Positions 57,500 to 64,000 of a DNA stretch of 64,000 nucleotides are shown here, piece after piece. The DNA is from Dipteris shenzhenensis (Eukaryota; Polypodiophyta; Polypodiopsida; Gleicheniales): NCBI GenBank assembly GCA_047967505.1, contig CM106540.1; one strand, 5' to 3'. Under the pieces are notes generated by a model. That model was not told the origin of the DNA. It did not search any database and saw only the letters and a list, made by a program, of their open reading frames with translations. Both the position numbers and the translations under genes were made by a program. The first letter of the stretch is position 1; every line of letters begins with the position of its first letter.

Positions 57500-57793
57500 A
57501 AGCTATTTCTCTTGTGCTCTTGCCTTAATCTTGCAAAATTTTATCCAGCACATTCTCCACCATCTCCTTGTCAAGTGAAAACTTGGCTGGAAATCCCTTA
57601 GCCAAATGGCCACTACACTTACAAAAGTGGTAGGCATCGAGAAACATCCGAAACTTGACTTTAACAAAGTCCACCCGTTCAATAAAACCAATTCAAGGCC
57701 TTTTCTCCTATCCCAAATGATTCACACTTTAGTAGAGGACTTCTTAGCTTGAATAGGTGGAATATACAACACTCTTCCTAGAAGTAAAGTAAT
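57500..57793 (-). pseudogene. LINE ORF1 (DUF4283/zinc knuckle), downstream part
   Basis: On the minus strand GRVLYIPPIQAKKSSTKV then IIWDRRKGLELVL follow on from 62563-62690 across the Copia-3 insertion. A decayed zinc knuckle FCKCSGHLAKGFP lies in another frame near 57600-57640. This matches ORF1 proteins of plant LINEs, which bind element RNA. The two halves are separated only by Copia-3 and its GTAAT duplication. Confidence 0.6.
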
Positions 57794-57966
57794 TGTGGGG
57801 GTTAAAGTTCACAGTGCCTTTACCCCAGTTATGTACAATACTCAAACACATATATAAATGAATGAAAAAGAAGATTAGGGTGGTTTTGCACCCACTAAAT
57901 CTTGTGTGGCTCTCAGTTTCTCTCTCTCTCCCTCTTTTGTTCTTGCTTTTATTGAGAGCACTCTCA
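57794..57966 (+). repeat. Copia-3 5' LTR
   Basis: 173 bp, TGTGGGGG..CTCTCA, with a TATATAAATG box at about 57850 that may act as promoter. Confidence 0.93.
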
Positions 57967-57968
57967 AC

Positions 57969-57980
57969 TGGTATTAGAGC
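57969..57980 (+). promoter_or_regulatory. Copia-3 primer-binding site
   Basis: TGGTATTAGAGC differs by one base from the initiator tRNA-Met site TGGTATCAGAGC. Confidence 0.85.
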
Positions 57981-59405
57981 CTGGGTGATCTAGCTGAGCA
58001 TACGTGAATGCCTAGAAGCTCAGCAGCTCTGTGGGAGGAAGGAGAAGCTTTGTGGAAAGCTTTGTGGGTGACTTTACTTGCATCCGAGTGTGTAGAGACC
58101 TTGGAGGAACCTTTGGAAAAGTCACTTTGGCTTTGCGAAGTGGTTTTGAGAGCCTGTTAAGTGTTTTCAAAGAAAAAGTCGTTTTTTGAGCTTTTCCTTG
58201 TTTTGTTCGATGACAAAGACTCTGTATTGAGTAGTAGAGGAAACTATTGGTTGCTTTTGGTGTCCACTTCACTTCAAGAGCTTGGAAACACCTTCATTCT
58301 TGAATCTGGGATCATTTCATTAGATTTCTGACTCACTGTATCAGTTTCTCCGTTTTTTTGCTCAGGTGTTGGAACTCAAGTTTGGAGCAACCATTTGCAG
58401 ATCTGTTAGTTCCGGTGGACTCAAGAGGTCCTAAAACTTCTATGTTGCTCATCATTCGCACTCCGGTGGAGCTTATAAACAGCTCTGTTTCCCAAAACGT
58501 TTTTTAGTCCATGTGTTGGACCCAGTGATTGAGACCACGGTTTCCAAAATCGTCTGTGCCATTGCATTCCGGATGCCCAAAAGCCCCTACTTGTCAGTTC
58601 TTATGTGATTCGGTGGAGGATTTTCAGAGTTATAGATCTTTGTGTATTCAATTTCGTCTCTCTATTATGAAGGTTTTGAAACCTTAGATTTATGCCACAT
58701 GGCAGTGGATAAGTGTTGACTCCCATTTCTCACTCATCGGTTGGGATTTTGGAGTTCCGACAGAAGAGAGATATTTGCAGATTTTCTTACTGAGTCCGAT
58801 TATGCAATGGCGCCCATGTTTTGAGGCATCTCAGGTTCTATTTTCAGTAGCGGTCATTACCGTGGGACTATGATTTCTTGAGCATACCTTATGCAGATCA
58901 CTCTAGTTGTAGTTTGAGCAGTGTGCGCTCATTCGTGGTGTGCATTGGGTTGACGTGGATGATTTATAGGCCATTTGGATGCATTGCGGTCCTTATTGGA
59001 TGCGCTAATAGGAAAATTGCCTTGTGGGATGCTATTTTTTATGGACGCTTTGCACATGGATGCTATTTTATGCTGAGGGACAGCTTTGACACATTGCACG
59101 TGATGCACTGATAGTGCTATGCTCTCTTGGATGAGATATTATTAATGCATATGCCAGTGGACGATGTTTATGCTTGAGTCATTTGGCACTTATTGGCATT
59201 TTGGATTGCCATTGCAGTTGGCATTTTCTTTTGGGCCAGATTTGCTCATATGGATGCATAGTATATGCACATGAGTCAGATGCTTTGAGACATGAGTTTT
59301 GGTGATATTTCACTCTATTATGGCATACACATTTGGGTGCACTTGGTATTTGGTGTGATTCTCTCTTACAGGCACTAGCATTTGGGATTTTGCTTTATTT
59401 GCATC
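57981..59405 (+). other. Copia-3 untranslated leader
   Basis: 1.4 kb between primer site and the gag ATG. No conserved frame; the corresponding part in Copia-2 (49625-50190) is similarly non-coding. Confidence 0.7.
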
Positions 59406-60027
59406 ATGGCATGCTCTTCCATGTCTGAAAAGGAGTTTTTCAACATTAAAAAGTTTGATGGGACAAACTTTTCTTTGTGGAAAGAATAGATAAGGGATGT
59501 GCTTATTCAAAAGAAGCAGATTAAACCCTTGATAGGGATTGAAGCTAAGCTTGCAAATATGTCTGAGGATGATTGGAATGAGTTGGATGCATTAGTAAAG
59601 TCTATTATTAGACTTCATCTTATAGAGTCAATTTATTTCACAATAGTAAATGAGCAGACTACAGAAGATTTGTGGAAGAAACTGTGTGCCACTTATGAAA
59701 AGGAAACTACCTCTAATAAAGTTTACCTCATGAAGAGGTTGTTTGAGTTGCAGATGAAGGAAGGGGTCTCCATTGCTTCTCACCTGAATGAATTCAATAT
59801 TATTTTCAGCAAGCTTTAGGCTCAGAAGATGAATTTTGATGCGGAGACTAAGGCAATATTTCTCTTATTTCATTGCCATCCTCATGGGATACCTTCCGTA
59901 TAGCTGTCAGTAACTCTACACCTGATGGAGTACTGAAATTTGATGATGTTGTGGGTAGCTTGTTGGTTGAGGAGATTAGATGGATGCCTACGGTGGAGAG
60001 TATCTCTCTCATGACTTTTAACATTTC
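59406..60027 (+). pseudogene. Copia-3 gag
   Basis: From ATG at 59406: EKEFFNIKKFDGTNFSLWKE, TAG, IRDVLIQKKQIKPL, then VNEQTTEDLWKKLCATYEKE and MKRLFELQMKEGVSIASHLN, TAG at 59817. A frameshift near 59870 moves to PSSWDTFRIAVSNSTPDG and FDDVVGSLLVEE. This is a Copia UBN2 Gag. It stops before the zinc knuckle, where the deletion into integrase begins (about 60010-60028). Confidence 0.88.
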
Positions 60028-60675
60028 TGTGATACACGTGGGATTAAGAGGGAGCTCACATCCCCTCATACTCCAGAGCAAAATCCAGTTGCAGAAAAGA
60101 TGAACCTTACCATTCAAGAAAGGTTGCAATGCATGCTTTCCAATGCAAGTCTTTCTAGTGGTTTTTGGGCTGAGGCAATGAAGACTGCAGTGCATGTGAT
60201 CAATAGATCACCGAGTAAGAGTTTGGATGGTGGTATTCCTGAAGAGGCATGGAGTGGCAAGAAGCCCTCTTACTCTCATTTGCATATATTTGGGTGTGAG
60301 GCATATGCACATGTGCCAAAAAAGCTTCGAAAGAAGCTAGATCCTAAGTCTAGGAAATGCATCTTTCTGGGTTAGGGTGAAAGTGGAGAGATGGGCTATC
60401 ATCTCTGGGATCCAAAAGCAAAGAAGATCATACATAGCCATGATGTAGTCTTCAATGAGAAGAAGATGTATAAGGCACCCATGAAGGATGTGGAAATGAG
60501 GAGAATCACTTTCCAAGATGTGAATCCACCTGCATATGTTGATAGACAACAAGGTGTCCATGCACCAAATGTGCAAGAAATGGTACCACCAAGTACTCCC
60601 ACAGGTATACAATCAAGGGTAGATGATGGATCATCTATTGGTGGAAATGATGAGCCAAATGTGGCTGATATATAG
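60028..60675 (+). pseudogene. Copia-3 integrase C-terminal part
   Basis: Starts in the integrase core: RGIKRELTSPHTPEQNPVAE, then CMLSNASLSSGFWAEAMKTA, VINRSPSKSLDGGIPEEAW, HIFGCEAYAHVPKKLRKKL and KCIFLG, TAG at 60376, GYHLWDPKAKK. Another TAG stands at 60673. The zinc finger and the first catalytic residues are deleted, so it cannot integrate on its own. Confidence 0.88.
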
Positions 60676-61500
60676 GTGGGACAGCAAGCTGAAATGCTCT
60701 TGAGAAAATCATCTAGAGTGTCTAGACTGCCTGATAGATTTGTTCCAGGAGTAGACTATGTGATGCTTACTGATTGCAGGGAGCCTTCTTGCTACAGAGA
60801 GGCTATGATGTGTGAGGATCAACACAAGTGGGAGTATGCTATGCAATCAGAGATGAGTTCACTTATGAAGAATAAGACTTGGGACTTGGTTTCTTTGCCA
60901 CATGGAAAGAAAGCATTGCCATGTAAATGGGTCTACAAGATGAAGGTCACAGGTGATGATGTGCCTAGGTACAAGGCCCGTTTGGTCGCTAAAGGGTTCA
61001 AGCAAGAGAAGGGTGTGGACTTTGATGAGATATTCTCTCCGGTTGTGAAGATGACCACACTTAGATGCATGCTTGGACTAGTGGCATCAGAGCATATGGA
61101 GCTTATGCAGATGGATGTCAAGACAGCTTTCTTGCATGGGGATTTGCATGAGGAAGTTTACATGGTGCAACCGGAAGGCTTTGAAGAAAAGGGCAAAGAA
61201 CATTTAGTTTGCAAGCTGAAGCAGAGTCTCGATGGTCTTAAGCAAGTGCCTAGAGAATGGTATCAAAAGTTTGATGCTTTCATTCGGTCCTAGGGTTTTA
61301 GAAGGAGTGAAATTGATCACTGCCTCTATACTAAAAGGGCTAAGGATAATAGCCTGATACTCCTGACACTATATGTGGATGATATGCTATTGGCTAGCAA
61401 GAATACTTATGAGCTAGATGCATTAAAGGCCAAGTTGCATGAGGCCTTTGATATGAAGGATTTGGGACTTGTTGGTCATATTCTTGGTATGCGCATCATG
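60676..61500 (+). pseudogene. Copia-3 reverse transcriptase
   Basis: RT entry KTWDLVSLPHGKKALPCKW, then FKQEKGVDFDEIFSPVVKM, MQMDVKTAFLHGDLHEEVYM (motif A), KQSLDGLKQVPREWYQKF, a TAG at 61291, then LTLYVDDMLLAS (catalytic Asp pair) and FDMKDLGLVGHILGM. All motifs are in one frame and the catalytic residues look intact; only the TAG interrupts it. Confidence 0.92.
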
Positions 61501-62331
61501 TGTGATCGGAGTAGGAAACTCCTTTGGCTTTCACAGAAGGAGTATGTTACAAAAGTATTGCAGCATTTCAATATGGAGGGGGGGAAGGCAGTGAGTACTC
61601 CATTGCCTCCATATGTGAAACTGAGTCATACAGATAGTCCCAAATCAGATGAGGAGAGGGCCATGATGGCCAAGGTTCCTTATGCATCAGCAGTTGGGAC
61701 TCTTATGTATGCTATGATAGCTACTAGACTGGACATTGCATTTGCAGTGGGAGTTGTTAGCCGGTATATGGCTAATCCAGGAAAGAGGCATTGGGAGGCA
61801 ATTAAGTGCATCATGAGGTACATGAAGGGTACCAAGGAGATGTGCATCTGCTTTGGTAGAGGAGACATGTGTGTACTTGGGTACATAGATTCAGACTATG
61901 CAGGGCATGTGGATAGTAGGAGATCCACTTCTAGTTATGTGTTCACCTTTGTAGGTGGTGCAGTGTCGTGGATGTCTTGTGCACAGAAGTGCATTGCTTT
62001 GTCTACCACAGAGGCTGAGTATGTTGTAGCCACAGAGGGTTGCAAGGAGGCTGTATAGCTTGATCGGCTAGTGGGAGATTTGGGGATTCATACAGGTGTA
62101 TCGACATTGCATAGTGATTCCATGAGTGCTATTCAACTAGCACGGAATCCGGTCTTTCATGCAAAGACCAAACACATTGAGGTCAGATACCATTTCATTA
62201 GGGAGGTACTTGAGGACAAGCACATAGAGCTTGTCAAGGTTCATACAGATGATAACCCTATAGATATGCTGACGAAGAGTCTACCTAGTCAGCGGTTTGA
62301 GTATTATCATGTATTAACGGGCATTGGATAG
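61501..62331 (+). pseudogene. Copia-3 RT end and RNase H
   Basis: VSTPLPPYVKLSHTDSP, then DIAFAVGVVSRYMANPGKRH, DSDYAGHVDSRRSTSSY, ALSTTEAEYVVATEGCKEA. A TAG at 62056 stands where Copia-2 has TGG. The frame resumes with LHSDSMSAIQLARNPV and DNPIDMLTKSLPSQRFE to the natural TAG at 62329. A purine tract and the 3' LTR follow within 55 bp. Confidence 0.92.
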
Positions 62332-62371
62332 TATGCTCACTAGTTGTTCTCCCTTAAAGGCACATTGTCCT

Positions 62372-62384
62372 TTAAGTGGGAGGT
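62372..62384 (+). promoter_or_regulatory. Copia-3 polypurine tract
   Basis: AAGTGGGAGGT abuts the 3' LTR; the same tract precedes the Copia-2 3' LTR. Confidence 0.8.
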
Positions 62385-62557
62385 TGTGGGGGTTAAAGGT
62401 CACTGTGCCTTTACCCTGGTTATGTACAATACTCAAACGCATATATAAATGAATGTAAAAGAAGATTAGGGTGGTTTTGCACCCACTAAAACTTGTGTGG
62501 CTCTCTGTTTCTCTCTCTCTCCCTCTTTTGTTCTTGCTTCCGTTGAGAGCACTCTCA
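62385..62557 (+). repeat. Copia-3 3' LTR
   Basis: 173 bp, the same length as the 5' LTR, with 11 substitutions by eye. Followed by GTAAT. Confidence 0.93.
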
Positions 62558-62562
62558 GTAAT

Positions 62563-62690
62563 ATTTTCTATCTCACTAAGTAGAAACTCATTGACGTTGG
62601 GGAAATGTATCCAAATAGGGAATTCATGCTGCAAAACCTCTTTCAGCATGAATGATGCACTCCACAGTATTGTGTAGACCAAGTTTCCTC
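62563..62690 (-). pseudogene. LINE ORF1 (DUF4283-like), upstream part
   Basis: The frame reads LWSASFMLKEVLQHEFPIWI then HFPNVNEFLLSEIENIT. The PIWIHFPN phrase resembles the conserved PVWVxxPxLP motif of DUF4283 in plant LINE ORF1. It continues at 57793 downwards. Confidence 0.55.
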
Positions 62691-63479
62691 AAAAGTCCAT
62701 AGGGCTAGAGATGATCCATTCATGTGCACCCGTTTGACTTAAAAAAGCTTAAAAAAATCCACAACCACAAAATAGTAATTAACAAGCATCTTTCTTGATA
62801 GGTAGTGATAAAACATTGGTAAAATCCCCCTCAAACATAAATTGACCCATTAAAAGCATGAATATCCCACAATCTTCTCTTCCCCTTGAATGGGACTATC
62901 TTTCTTACAAAAGACATGCCTTGAACACTTGCTAGCTTGGATTTTTCTATTCTCTCTTCTTGCTTGAACTTCCCTCTCCCTGACAAGGTGATTAGGCAAA
63001 ACTTAACTATGACCATTCCATCTTCATTGCTTTCATTAGGAAGTCTTTATGTGAGGCATGTTCAAGGAGTTTGTCAACCAGCCTTATAGCATGGGAGGTT
63101 GAGATTAGGAGTGCATGAACCAAAAGTGGCAAAGAACTTTTGGAAAACAAGGGAGTTACTCCAAAACCTTCAAGCTACCAGATGACTTATGCTTTCATTG
63201 CTAGAGTATATTCATGGAGGTTGAGCCATTGGAGGAGTAGTAGAGTTATCAGGTTGACCTTTCTCCTCCTCATATAGAGTCTACTTAACCTTCATTCTTC
63301 CCATTCTCTATTCTTGCTCTAACAGTTTTGAAGCTTTTCTCCACATTTCAATTCTCATAGACATTTGCAAAGACAATGGCTTGGCTTCCAACCAAATAGA
63401 ACCAAAAATATTATCCATAAGTACATCTTCCCTCAACTAAAACTTAATTTATTGACTCTTCTATCTCTCTTAGGTAGAC
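62691..63479. other. No gene recognised
   Basis: No domain-bearing frame. A minus-strand frame at 62831-63016 (GMSFVRKIVPFKGKRRLWDI) looks like former coding sequence, perhaps transposon, but I cannot place it. Confidence 0.4.
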
Positions 63480-63528
63480 AGTAGGTCATCACACTAGGTG
63501 ATGACCTACTATCTCACCTAGTGTGATG
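63480..63528. repeat. Overlapping inverted repeats (alternative hairpins)
   Basis: AGTAGGTCATCAC (63480-63492) pairs perfectly with GTGATGACCTACT (63498-63510) around a 5-base loop. CATCACACTAGGTGA (63487-63501) pairs perfectly with TCACCTAGTGTGATG (63514-63528). The two stems are mutually exclusive. Confidence 0.9.
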
Positions 63529-63552
63529 TACCCTATTGGGGCAAAGGTGGGT

Positions 63553-63629
63553 ACACACACACACCCGCACCCACACACACACACACACACACACACATGC
63601 GTGCATGCACACACACACACATACCCATG

Positions 63630-63687
<58 letters not shown>
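63553..63687. repeat. (CA)n microsatellite
   Basis: Long CA run interrupted by CCGCACC, TGCGTGCATG and CCATGCAT. Thr-His frames in it are artefacts. Confidence 0.93.
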
Positions 63688-63688
<1 letters not shown>

Positions 63689-64000
63689 TTCATACTCCTT
63701 CCTCCCTTTGTTTATTCAATGGCTCCTTTTATCTCCCCACTTTAAACCCCACCAACCCCAACCCCCCACCATTGTAAAGCCTTATTAGCTATTTTCTCGC
63801 ATTGTGCTTGGGTGCCTGGAGTTGGCCCGATCTCCACATTCATTTTACTTCTTGTGTTTTTTCCTTCACTCTCAGATCTCTTCACTCCTTACTTATCTCC
63901 TCTAATGACCTTTGGATGATATTCTCCTTGCGCTATGGATTTCCATCCCTTTGTGAACACTACACTTACAAGGGCTCGTAAGCTGCTCATTAGCCTTGTA
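63688..64000. other. No gene recognised at window end
   Basis: C/T-rich sequence with no domain or exon that I can support. Confidence 0.4.

Larger units (their letters stand above)
57794..62557 (+). mobile_element. Copia-3, nearly complete Ty1/Copia element
   Basis: A 4764-bp element with 173-bp LTRs (57794-57966, 62385-62557) and a perfect GTAAT duplication (57789-57793, 62558-62562). Primer site and polypurine tract are present. After a 1.4-kb leader come gag, then a short C-terminal piece of integrase, RT and RNase H in one continuous frame broken only by TAG codons. Zinc knuckle, protease, pre-integrase and most of integrase are missing. LTRs differ at 11 of 173 positions by eye. It belongs to the Copia-2 family. 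Confidence 0.93.

Noticed and set aside
59406-62331. TAG codons corrected by U-to-C RNA editing as in fern organelles
   Set aside because: Such editing is known for organelle transcripts; nuclear retroelement with LTRs makes mutation by deamination the simpler explanation.

Overview
The window looks like nuclear DNA from a land plant with a large, transposon-rich genome. The evidence is a spliced NOT4-type gene with GT-AG introns of up to 13 kb, Ty1/Copia and Ty3/Gypsy LTR retrotransposons (a chromodomain and initiator-Met primer sites among them), L1-type LINEs, a Mutator-like foldback element and long (CT)n/(CA)n microsatellites. A fern or gymnosperm is my guess from the intron and repeat load; no sequence feature proves it.

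The only host gene I can support is a CNOT4/NOT4-like E3 ubiquitin ligase on the minus strand. It has 13 coding exons between 41127 (ATG) and 13705 (stop), plus a non-coding leader exon at about 41836-42125 behind a TATA-like box. The exon phases join exactly to give 1173 codons: a C4C4 RING, an RRM, a C3H1 zinc finger, then a long Ser-rich tail with PPGF motifs. Two small exons (30213-30315 and 29901-29992) sit between transposon-filled introns of 7.0 and 13.2 kb.

Layout. 1-1.2 kb: nothing recognised. 1.2-5.4 kb: minus-strand L1-type LINE, split at its FADD catalytic box by a 1.65-kb foldback Mutator-like element. 5.4-9.8 kb: decayed Copia element. 9.8-12.2 kb: tandem duplication, LTR scrap, poly-G and a compound microsatellite. 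12.2-42.2 kb: NOT4. Its intron 9 holds a LINE invaded by a Gypsy element (18787-28731), which is itself invaded by a second LTR element (22287-27884) encoding Gag fused to a chromodomain with no pol. Its intron 7 holds further LINE and Gypsy remnants. 42.2-46.2 kb: AT-rich, no gene seen. 46.2-49.6 kb: minus-strand LINE. 49.6-55.6 kb: a Gypsy element invaded by a Copia element, then rearranged by an apparent 4-kb inversion. 56.4-57.8 kb: Copia, Gypsy and LINE ORF1 scraps. 57.8-62.6 kb: a nearly complete Copia element with matching LTRs and 5-bp target duplication, inserted in LINE ORF1. 62.6-64 kb: unassigned sequence, a palindrome and a long (CA)n tract.

The mobile elements do not work together as a system; they record successive insertions. 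In both the best-preserved Copia and the Gag-chromodomain element every in-frame premature stop is TAG, which fits decay at methylated CHG sites. I found no tRNA, rRNA or CRISPR.
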